Below are positions 40,667 through 49,100 of a stretch of DNA of 64,000 bases, one piece after another (the first letter of the stretch is position 1; each line of letters opens with the position of its first letter). The notes below the pieces were generated by a model. The model ran no database searches and was not told the DNA's origin. It saw only the letters and a program-made list of their open reading frames with translations. The translations under genes were made by a program, and so were the position numbers. Location: the NCBI GenBank assembly GCA_039029355.1, contig JBCCGI010000004.1, forward strand, positions 62,001 to 126,000. Direction: 5' to 3'. Origin of the DNA: JBCCGI01 sp039029355 (GTDB lineage Bacteria > Planctomycetota > UBA1135 > GCA-002686595).

Positions 40667-42955
40667 TCAGCGCCGCCCGGTGCTGCGGGGGCGCGGCTTG
40701 GCGGGCAGGTATTGCTTGGGCCACGGCTGGTCGAAGTACTCGTAGCGCGACGACGCGCCCAGCGTGACGTGCGGGTCGACCAGGTGCGGGCGCGCCATCG
40801 CGCAGAGGTCGGCGCGCCCGGCGGCGAGGATCGTGTTGCAGTGGTCCGCACCCTGAATCGCACCGACGGCCATCACCGGCATCTGCACCTCGTAGCGGAT
40901 GCGCTCGGCGAAAGGCAGCTGGTACATGCGTCCGTACTCCGGCTTCGACTCGGGCGTGTTGCCCGCGGTCGACACGTCGAGCACGTCGCAGCCGCGCTCC
41001 TTGAGAGCGCGTGCGATCTCGACCGACTCCTCGATCGTCTGACCGCCGGCGTCGTCGAGCCAGTCGGTGGCCGAGATGCGGACCGACATCGGGCACTCCG
41101 CGGGCCAGGCCTCGCGCACCGCGTCGAAGACCTCTAGGGGGAAGCGCATGCGGTTCTCCAGGCTGCCGCCGTACTCGTCCGTGCGCAGGTTGGACTTGGG
41201 CGACAGGAACGACGACAGCAGGTAGCCGTGGGCCATGTGGAGCTCGATCATGTCGAAGCCCGCCTCCTGCGCGCGGCGCGTCGCGCCGGCGAAGGCCTCG
41301 CGCACGTGCTTCATGTCGCGCGCGTCCATCGCCTTCGGAACGTGCCAGCCCGAGCCGAAGGGCAGCGCCGAAGGCCCCATCGTCTGCCAGGCGTCCTTGC
41401 CCGTCAGCGGGTCGTCGCCCTCCCACGGCAGGTTGCACGACGCCTTGCGACCGGCGTGCGCTAGCTGCACCGCGATCTTGGCGCCCGAGTTCTCGTGCAC
41501 GAAGTCGACCACCCGCTTCCATGCGCGGACGTGGTCGCCCGAGTAGAGCCCCGCGCAGCCGCGCGTGATGCGGCCGTCGGGAGTCACGTCGGTCATCTCG
41601 GTGATCACGAGCCCCGCCCCGCCGACGGCACGGCTGCCGAGGTGCACCAGGTGCCAGTCCCCCACCGCGCCCTTGACCGCCGAGTACTGGCACATCGGCG
41701 ACACGACGACGCGGTTCGCAAGGGAGAGCTCGCGCAGCTGGAACGGCGCGAACATCGGCGGCGGCGCCTTGCCGTCGGAATCGCGCGCCAGCCCGTTCTC
41801 CTCGGCGAACCACTCGGTCACGTCGCGCACCAACTCGGGGTCGCGCAGCGCAAGGTTGTCGTAGGTGATGCGCTTCGAGCGCGTCATCAGGTTGAAGCTG
41901 AACTGCACCGGGGCCTGGCGCGTGTAGCGGGCGGAGTTCTCGAACCACTCGAGGCTCGTCTGCGCCGCCTTCTGCGTCTTCACGACGTCGACGTAGCGCG
42001 AGTCTTCGTAGGCCGCGAGCACTTCTTCGACGTTCCAAGCTCCGTTCGAATCGGGCGCCTTGGCGCGGAAGGCCTCGACCAGCGCGATGGAATCCTCCAT
42101 CGCCAGCTTGGTCCCCGACCCGATCGAGAAGTGCGCCGTGTGCGCGGAGTCGCCCACCAGGCAGATGTTGCGGTGGCTCCAACGCTCGTTGCGCACCGTG
42201 GGGAAGGTGCGCCAGACCGAACGGTTGGTCAGGATCGGGTGCCCGTCCAGGTGCTCGCGGAAGAGCGCCTCGACGTAGGCCACCGTCGCCGCCTCGTCGG
42301 CCTGGTCGAGGCCCGCGCGCTTCCACACATCCTCGGCGCACTCGACGATGAACGTGCTCAGCGGCTCGTCGCCGCGCTGGAACGGGTACGCGTGGACCTG
42401 GAAGAGGCCGTGCTCGTTCTCCTTGAAGATGAACGTGAACGCGTCAAGCGGCTTGGTCGTGCCGAGCCACGAGAACTTGCAGCGCCGCCAGTCCAGCGTC
42501 GGCTGGAAGTGCTCGGCGTACTTGTCGCGGATCGCGCTGTTGATGCCATCGGCCGCCAGGATCAAGTCCGCCCCGGGCACGTCGGCCTCGTCGTTGATCT
42601 CGCTCTCGAACTCGAGCTGGACCCCCAGCTCGGCGCAGCGCGCGTGGAAGATCTGCAGCAGGCGCTTGCGCGACAGCCCGCAGAAGCCGTGGCCCGTCGA
42701 CCGCACGCAGGCGTCGCCGTAGTAGGTCTCGATGTCGGTCCAGTACGCGAAGTTGCGCCGGATCTCGGCGTAGCTCTTGGGGTCGGCCTCCTCGAAGCCT
42801 CCGAGCGTCTCGTCCGAGAAGACGACGCCCCACCCGAAGGTGTCGTCGGGACGGTTGCGCTCGTAGACGGTGATCTCCGTCTCCGGGAAGGCCTTCTTCA
42901 TCAGGATGCTGAAGTAAAGGCCGGCCGGCCCTCCGCCGATGCACGCGATCTTCAT
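40667..42955 (-). CDS. Bifunctional aromatic-CoA monooxygenase/old-yellow-enzyme reductase (salicylyl-CoA 5-hydroxylase / 2-aminobenzoyl-CoA type)
   Basis: Residues 1 to about 390 are a class A FAD monooxygenase. MKIACIGGGPAGLYFSILM is the FAD loop, GADLILAADGINSAIR the middle motif, and ICLVGDSAHTAHFSIGSGTK the second FAD motif. Residues about 395-755 are an old-yellow-enzyme FMN oxidoreductase (RVVVSPMCQYSA, HAGRKAS, DMIELHMAHGYLLSSFLSP). The same fusion is known in 2-aminobenzoyl-CoA monooxygenase/reductase and annotated salicylyl-CoA 5-hydroxylases, which hydroxylate and then reduce an aromatic-CoA ring. No CoA ligase or ring-cleavage gene lies beside it. ATG 42955 is used; ATG 42964 is three codons upstream. 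Confidence 0.9.
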   Translation of the reverse strand: MKIACIGGGPAGLYFSILMKKAFPETEITVYERNRPDDTFGWGVVFSDETLGGFEEADPKSYAEIRRNFAYWTDIETYYGDACVRSTGHGFCGLSRKRLLQIFHARCAELGVQLEFESEINDEADVPGADLILAADGINSAIRDKYAEHFQPTLDWRRCKFSWLGTTKPLDAFTFIFKENEHGLFQVHAYPFQRGDEPLSTFIVECAEDVWKRAGLDQADEAATVAYVEALFREHLDGHPILTNRSVWRTFPTVRNERWSHRNICLVGDSAHTAHFSIGSGTKLAMEDSIALVEAFRAKAPDSNGAWNVEEVLAAYEDSRYVDVVKTQKAAQTSLEWFENSARYTRQAPVQFSFNLMTRSKRITYDNLALRDPELVRDVTEWFAEENGLARDSDGKAPPPMFAPFQLRELSLANRVVVSPMCQYSAVKGAVGDWHLVHLGSRAVGGAGLVITEMTDVTPDGRITRGCAGLYSGDHVRAWKRVVDFVHENSGAKIAVQLAHAGRKASCNLPWEGDDPLTGKDAWQTMGPSALPFGSGWHVPKAMDARDMKHVREAFAGATRRAQEAGFDMIELHMAHGYLLSSFLSPKSNLRTDEYGGSLENRMRFPLEVFDAVREAWPAECPMSVRISATDWLDDAGGQTIEESVEIARALKERGCDVLDVSTAGNTPESKPEYGRMYQLPFAERIRYEVQMPVMAVGAIQGADHCNTILAAGRADLCAMARPHLVDPHVTLGASSRYEYFDQPWPKQYLPAKPRPRSTGRR

Positions 42956-42987
42956 GGCGCGCATGATAAGCGGTAGGCTTGGGCGCC

Positions 42988-43470
42988 GTGACCAGGATCC
43001 TCACCGTCGCCGCCCTCCTCATCCTCGTCGTCTTCGGGGCTACGACGCTCCGCGAGATGCTGCTCTCGGACGAGACCAAGATCCGCAACCGGATCCTGGA
43101 CGCCGCCGAGGCGTTCAACGACGCTCGCCCCGGCTCCGCGGTCGCCCCCCTGGCCGACGACTGGCGCGCACGCCCCTCCGGCGTGACCAAGCAGGAGCTG
43201 CACCAGATCCTGGTGGGGCTCGTACTGCAGGAGAAGGACGCCGAGGGCGACTTCCTCTACGCGGTCGACGTGCCCGAGGAGTCCCTGGCGGTCGAGCTCG
43301 TTGAGGAGGGGAAGGCTAAGGCGACCCTCGTCGCCCACTTCACGCGCCGCGTGGGCGACGCGCCGACCCCCAAGTGGTCGGTCTCGATCGACGCCGAGCT
43401 GCGCGACGGCGACGACGGCTGGGAGATCCAGCGGACCGAGCACACCACGCTCTCCGGCAGCCCGCGCTAG
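42988..43470 (+). CDS. Small membrane-anchored protein of unknown function
   Basis: This 160-residue protein starts at GTG 42988 (TTG at 42979 is possible) with an N-terminal hydrophobic helix (ILTVAALLILVVFGA), so it is probably anchored with its body in the periplasm. The body has mixed alpha/beta sequence with aromatic residues near the end (KWSVSIDAELRDGDDGWEIQ), reminiscent of NTF2-like or SnoaL folds, but this is weak. It is divergent from the aromatic-CoA enzyme by about 30 bases and lies 26 bases before the GH10-like gene. Confidence 0.7.
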   Translation: MTRILTVAALLILVVFGATTLREMLLSDETKIRNRILDAAEAFNDARPGSAVAPLADDWRARPSGVTKQELHQILVGLVLQEKDAEGDFLYAVDVPEESLAVELVEEGKAKATLVAHFTRRVGDAPTPKWSVSIDAELRDGDDGWEIQRTEHTTLSGSPR

Positions 43471-43496
43471 CCGGGCCGGTGGGCTATGCTGGGCGC

Positions 43497-45410
43497 ATGT
43501 TCGCCCCTGCGCTGCCCGCCCTGCTGCTCGCCGCCGCGGCCCAAGGTGCCCCCGAAGAGGTGCGTGCCTGCTGGCTGACCCAGTACACCTACCTCGGCAA
43601 GTCCGAGGCACAGCTGCGCGCCATCGCGCAGAACATCCGCGCCGGAGGGATGAACACGGTGTACGTCGCGATGTACTCCGGGCAGCAGACGCTGTGGCCG
43701 AGCAAGGCCTACCAGGCCGCCGGCGGCAGCTGGACGTCCGCGACCATCGACTACGCCGACTACCTGGTCGACCTCTTCCATGACGAAGGCCTCGACGTCG
43801 GCGCCTGGTTCGAATACGGCCTCGCCGTCGGCTGGTCGAGCCACCCGGTCGCCGAGGAGAACCCCGACTGGCTCGCCCAGGATCAGCTCGGCAACACGGT
43901 GTCGGACGAGAACGGCGGCTTCGTCTTCCTGAGCCCGGGCCACGACGCCGCGACCGACACGATCGTCGCCATGGTGCGCGAGCTCGCCGAGGGCTACGAC
44001 TTCGACGACATCCAGCTCGACCGCATCCGCTGGAGCTCGACCGGCGGCCAGCGCGAGTTCGGCTACGAGCCGCAGACCAGCGCGAAGTACCAGGCGCAGT
44101 ACGGCGTCGCCCCACCGCTCAACGTCAACGACCCGCAGTGGGTCGACTTCCGCGAGGGGTTGATCAACGACCTGTTCGCGCGCTGCTACGACGCGATCGA
44201 GGCCGCCAACCCCGAGATCGTCGTCTCGTCCGCGCCGACGGGCTACTACGGCATCACCAAGTTCATGCAGCGCTGGCCTGACTGGCTCGAAGCCGGCACG
44301 TGCGAGCTGGTGCTGCCGCAGATGTACAAGTTCTCGCTGGGCGACTTCGTCACGGAGTTCGGGCTGCAAATCGCCGCCGCGGGGCCGCACGTCGACCGGC
44401 TCGGCGTGGGCTATCGGGCGCAGGAGGACGACGATTGGACGCTCGTCAGGAGCCAGCTCACGCATGCACGCGCGAACGGCATCCCCCACGCCGCGCTCTG
44501 GGTCTACCACCAGTATTCGGCCCAGATCGCGATCCAGGACGAGATCGACAACCTGCCGCAGCCGGGTGAGCCCTGGGAGCTCACCGCCACCAATCCCTTC
44601 GTCTCCGGCGACGTCGTGCAGGTCGTGCTCGACAACGACGATCCGGGCGAATACGCGGAGAGCGGCGCGGGCTGGATCGACTCGGCGCAGCCCGACTTCT
44701 TCCGCTTCGGCTCGCGCGTCGCGCCCGGCGACAGCGTCGCGGCCGAGTTCTCCGAGCCGCTGTCGCGCACCGGCATGTACGACGTGTACGCATGGTACAC
44801 CGCGTCGTCGAACCGCAACGACGCCGCGCTCTACGAGGTCCACCACGCGGCCGGCGTCGACGCGATCGCGATCGACCAGCGCACCGGCGGTGGGACGTGG
44901 GTCGAGCTCGGCCGCTACCCCTACGCGGCGGGGCCGCCGCAGCTGCGCGTGCGCCTTTCGTCGGCCGGCGCCGAGCCGGGGGAGTACACCTCGGCGGACG
45001 CGGTCAAGCTGGTCTTCCGCCCCGACGCCGAGCCGCCCGCCTGGTCGGCCTACGGCGCGGGCTGCGCCGGCCCCTTTGGGACGCCGACGCTGGTCGCGGC
45101 GGGCGGAGGCGCGGCCGGCGCGCCGATCGCCTTCCTGCTGGAGGGCGGCACGTCGAGCGGCACCGCGTTCCTCGCCTTCGGCCAGGGAGCGACCGACGTG
45201 CCGCTCGGAGCGGGTTGCAACCTGCTCGTCGCGCCGCTGGCCGGAGAGCCGATCCTCTTCGCGCTCGACACCGGTGGCGCCGGCGGCGTCGCGGCGCTGC
45301 TGCCGCCGCCGACCGGCGGGGCGAGCCTCTACCTCCAGGCCGCGGTGCTCACGCCCGGCTCGCCGCTCGGCTTCACGGTCTCGAACGGCGTCGCGCTGAC
45401 CCTCCCCTAG
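43497..45410 (+). CDS. Exported GH10-like (DUF187 family) glycoside hydrolase with golvesin-like and C-terminal domains
   Basis: This 637-residue protein has a short signal (MFAPALPALLLAAAAQGAPE). Residues 20-360 match the GHL10/DUF187 barrel: EEVRACWLTQYTYLG, IRAGGMNTVYVAMYSG, the acidic strand FDDIQLDRIRW and LVLPQMYKFS. These proteins are thought to act on cell-wall or extracellular polysaccharide. Residues about 370-515 resemble the golvesin/xanthan-lyase accessory beta domain (AGWIDSAQPDFFRFGS). The last 120 residues, starting YGAGCAGPFGTPTL, form a beta module that I associate with exported proteins of deep Planctomycetes. ATG 43497 is preferred to longer frames overlapping the upstream gene. 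Confidence 0.8.
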   Translation: MFAPALPALLLAAAAQGAPEEVRACWLTQYTYLGKSEAQLRAIAQNIRAGGMNTVYVAMYSGQQTLWPSKAYQAAGGSWTSATIDYADYLVDLFHDEGLDVGAWFEYGLAVGWSSHPVAEENPDWLAQDQLGNTVSDENGGFVFLSPGHDAATDTIVAMVRELAEGYDFDDIQLDRIRWSSTGGQREFGYEPQTSAKYQAQYGVAPPLNVNDPQWVDFREGLINDLFARCYDAIEAANPEIVVSSAPTGYYGITKFMQRWPDWLEAGTCELVLPQMYKFSLGDFVTEFGLQIAAAGPHVDRLGVGYRAQEDDDWTLVRSQLTHARANGIPHAALWVYHQYSAQIAIQDEIDNLPQPGEPWELTATNPFVSGDVVQVVLDNDDPGEYAESGAGWIDSAQPDFFRFGSRVAPGDSVAAEFSEPLSRTGMYDVYAWYTASSNRNDAALYEVHHAAGVDAIAIDQRTGGGTWVELGRYPYAAGPPQLRVRLSSAGAEPGEYTSADAVKLVFRPDAEPPAWSAYGAGCAGPFGTPTLVAAGGGAAGAPIAFLLEGGTSSGTAFLAFGQGATDVPLGAGCNLLVAPLAGEPILFALDTGGAGGVAALLPPPTGGASLYLQAAVLTPGSPLGFTVSNGVALTLP

Positions 45411-45417
45411 GCCGCGC

Positions 45418-46077
45418 TTGCACGTCGACGAGGACGAAGCGCGCCGGCTGATCGGCGAGGGCGAGGGCTCGCGGGTCGAGTTCAAGCTGGGCCTGCCGCG
45501 CGACGCCAAGGTCGCGCGCACGCTGGCGGCCTTCGCGAACACGCGCGGCGGGCACCTGTTCATCGGCGTCGACGACCGCGGCCAGCTCGTGGGAGCAGCC
45601 AAACCGCGCGAGGTCGAGCGCGCGCTCCGACGCATCGGAGAGGCGTCGATCGAGCCGCCGCTGGCGGTGCGGGTGCAGACGCTCAGCCTCGACGGGCTCA
45701 AGATCGTGGCCGCATCGGTCGGGCTCTCCGAGGCTCGCCCGCACGCCGTGGAGCGCGCTTCCGGCGAGCCCGAGCACCCGATCCGCGTGGGCTCGTCGAC
45801 CCGCGCGGCGAGCGGGCCGGCCCTCGAAGCCCTGCGCCGCGGCCGCCGGGCGGGCGGCCTGGCGGGCCTCGCGCCGCTGGAGCGCCAGGTCCTCGCCTGG
45901 ATCGAGCAGCAGGGCGACGCCGGCACCACGGCCCAGACCCGCTGCACCCCGCAGGCCTTCTCCAAGGCCCGCAACGTCGGGCTGGCCCGCGCTCGACGCG
46001 CCTTCGTCAAGCTGGAGCGCTCGGGGCACCTGATGGGCCAGGGCAGCGGCGCGCGGCGGGCCTACGGGAGGCCCTAG
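45418..46077 (+). CDS. AlbA_2 (Schlafen-type) domain protein
   Basis: This 219-residue protein starts at TTG 45418, seven bases after the GH10-like gene. The first 130 residues show the AlbA_2 pattern: EGEGSRVEFKLGL, AFANTRGGHLFIGVDDRGQLVG and a late HPIRVGSSTRAA. This domain occurs in putative ATP- or nucleic-acid-binding regulators related to Schlafen proteins. The C-terminal part is basic and may form a winged helix (ARARRAFVKLERSGHL). It is probably a DNA-binding regulator or small helicase-like protein; the targets are unknown. Confidence 0.8.
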   Translation: MHVDEDEARRLIGEGEGSRVEFKLGLPRDAKVARTLAAFANTRGGHLFIGVDDRGQLVGAAKPREVERALRRIGEASIEPPLAVRVQTLSLDGLKIVAASVGLSEARPHAVERASGEPEHPIRVGSSTRAASGPALEALRRGRRAGGLAGLAPLERQVLAWIEQQGDAGTTAQTRCTPQAFSKARNVGLARARRAFVKLERSGHLMGQGSGARRAYGRP

Positions 46078-46082
46078 CCGCG

Positions 46083-46111
46083 TTGGGACGGGCCGCGCGC
46101 CCCTGTATATT
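46083..46111 (+). promoter_or_regulatory. Sigma-70-like promoter for the FAAL-polyketide synthase gene
   Basis: TTGGGA at 46083-46088 and TATATT at 46106-46111 are separated by exactly 17 bases. They match the consensus boxes at four and five of six positions. They begin six bases after the stop of the AlbA_2 gene, so the long synthase gene probably has its own transcript. Confidence 0.6.
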
Positions 46112-46126
46112 GGACCAGCTCGTCCC

Positions 46127-46140
46127 GGCCCTGCGGGGCC
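46127..46140 (+). other. Leader hairpin before the polyketide synthase
   Basis: GGCCC-TGCG-GGGCC (14 bases) followed by TT and six Cs lies in the untranslated leader between the promoter and the ATG at 46174. It may affect translation; no known regulator class is recognised. Confidence 0.3.
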
Positions 46141-46173
46141 TTCCCCCCTTCTGCCCCTGCCCCTTTCCCTTCG

Positions 46174-49100
46174 ATGACCGCACCGGACCCGACCCAGGGG
46201 GCGGCCACCCTGGTCGAGCTGCTCCGGGCCCGCGCCGCCCGTGAGCCCGAAAAGAACGCCTACACGTTCCTCGTCGACGGCGAGCGCGAAGGCGATCAGC
46301 TCACGTTCGCCGAGCTCGACCGCCAGGCCCGCGCGGTCGGCGCGCTGATCCAGCGCGAGACGGGGCAGCCCAAGAGCGGCGCGCGCACGCTGCTCCTCTA
46401 CCCCGCCGGCCTGGACTTCGTCACCGCCTTCTTCGGCACGATGTACGGCGGCGGGATCGCGGTGCCCGCGCCGGTCGGCGAGCCCGCGCAGATGAAGCGC
46501 ACGCTGCCGCGGCTGCAGGCCGTCGCAAAGGACTCCGAGCCGGTGCTCATCCTGACGACCGCCGAGGGCAAGGCGGCGCTCGAGGAGCTCTTCCGGCTAG
46601 CGCCCGAGCTGCAGGGCATCCCGATCGTCGCGACCGACGACCTGGGCGCCGGCGCCGAGGACGGCTGGGTCGACCCCGGCGCGACCGGTGACGACCTCAG
46701 CTTCCTGCAGTACACGAGCGGCTCGACCTCCGCCCCGAAGGGCGTGATGGTCAGCCACGCGAACATCCTGTACACGGCCAAGGACATCGACGCCGGCTGG
46801 AAGTACGAGCCCGACAGCGTGCTGGTCACGTGGCTCCCGATCTTCCACGACATGGGGCTGATCTGCGGGATCGTGCTCCCCGCCTACCGCGGCTTCCACG
46901 CGTACGTGATGTCGCCGGTCGCGTTCATCCAGAAGCCGCTGCGCTGGCTCGCGGCGATGTCGAAGTACGGCGGCACGCACAGCGCCGCGCCGAACTTCGC
47001 GTACGACCTGTGCGTGCGCAAGATCGGGCCGGCCGAGCGCGAGAGCCTCGACCTGTCGCCCTGGAAGGTCACGCTCAACTCCGCTGAGCCGGTACGCCGC
47101 GAGACGATGGAGCGCTTCGTCGAGGCGTTCGGGCCGTGCGGCTTCGAGATGAACGTCTTCTGCCCCGGCTTCGGGCTGGCCGAGGCGACGGTGAAGGTCA
47201 CGAGCTCGAACAAGGGCGACGCGCCCACGTTCCTGAACCTGCGCAACGGCGACCTGGAGCATCACCGCATCGTGCTGGTCGGCGACGACGAGCGCGGCCC
47301 GGGCGTGGTTTCGCTCGTGGGCAACGGGCCGCCGATCCTCGAGACCGAGATCGTCATCGCCCATCCCGAATCTCGCGCACGGATGAAGCCGATGGAGCTC
47401 GGCGAGATCTGGGTCGCCGGCCCATGCGTCGCGCAGGGCTACTGGAAGCGCCCCGACGAGAGCGAGCACACCTTCGGCGCTCACCTCGCGAGCGGCGAGG
47501 GCCCCTACATGCGCACCGGCGACCTGGGCTTCGTCGACGAGCGCGACGAGGTCTTCTGCGCGGGCCGCATCAAGGACCTGGTCATCGTCCGCGGCCGCAA
47601 CTTCTACCCGCAGGACATCGAGCTCTGCGCCGAGCAGAGCCACGCCGCCGTCCGCCCGGGCTGCAGCGCGTCGTTCTCGGCCGACGTCGAGGGCGAGGAG
47701 CGCCTGGTCGTCTGCTTCGAGGTCGACCCGAAGAAGGCGCAGGATGCCGACGAGGTGCTCGGAGCCGTCAAGCAGGCGGTCGCCGAGGAGTTCGAGCTGA
47801 TGCCCTACGCGGTCGTAGCGACCAAGCCGCGCACCGTGCCGAAGACGTCCTCGGGCAAGATCCAGCGCCGCGCGGCGCGCGAGCTGTTCCTGTCGCTCGG
47901 CCTCGGCGCCGTCGGCGTCTCGGTCCAGCGCGAGGAGGCGCCGGCGCGCCCCGCGCAGAGCTTCGTGCGCGGCCGCATCCTCGCCGCCGACGAAGCACAG
48001 CGGCAGCGCATGGTCGAGTTCTACCTGCTGTCGCTGCTCGCGCCGACGCTGCCGGGCGCCGACCCGTCGCACCTCGACCTCGACGAGCCCCTCGTGCACC
48101 TCGGCCTCGACCTGCCGACCGCGGTCGACTGGATCGACACCGTGCGCGAGACGCTCGGCACCAGCCTGCCGCTGCTCGGGTTCTTCTCGCGCCTGACGAT
48201 GAAGGAGCTCGCGGCGGCGCTGCTCGAGGAGCTGTCGCGCCCCGCCGACCCGGCCCCGGCGCACAGCGCCGAGCCCGCGCCCGCCGACGAGGCGCCGGGC
48301 GGCCCGCCCAAGGCGCGCGACATCGAGGATTGGCTGATCGACAAGATCGCGTCGCAGACGGGCATGGACCCGAACGACATCGAGGTGCACCGGCCCTTCT
48401 CGTACCTCGGGCTGGACTCGATGCTGGCGGTCGACCTGGCGATGGACCTCGAGGACTGGCTCGGACGGCCGCTGCCGTCGACGCTCGTCTGGGACTATCC
48501 GACGATCGAAGCCGCGGCGCGCTTCCTAGCCGGCGAAGGCGGCGGGGAAGCGGCCTCCGAGGAGCCCAAGGTGTCGGCCGATCCCGCGGGCGCGAGCCCG
48601 GACGCGCCGCGCCACGAGCCCGTCGCGATCATCGGCATGGCGTGCCGCTTCCCCGGCGCGCCGAACCTGGACGAGTTCTGGCAGCTCCTGGTCGATAAGG
48701 TCGACGCGATCCGCGAGACGCCCGAGTCGCGCTGGAGCGAGGAGCTCTACGACCCGAAGCCGGGCCGTCCGGGCAAGCTCGCCACCAAGTGGGGCGGCTT
48801 CCTCGACGACGTCGAGCTCTTCGACGCGGGCTTCTTCGGCATCGCCTCGCGCGAGGCGTCGCGCCTCGACCCCCAGCAGCGCATCATCCTCGAGACCGCC
48901 TACGAGGCATTGGAGCACGCGGGGCAGTCGACCGATCGGCTCTCGGGCACGATGACCGGCGTCTACCTCGGCAAGTCGAGCCGCGACTACCTGCACGTGC
49001 AGCTGGCCGAGCTCCACAACATCGACGGCTACGCGTCGACCGGCAACGCCTCTTCCGTCGCCGCCGGCCGCATCAACTACATCTTCAACCTGCACGGGCC

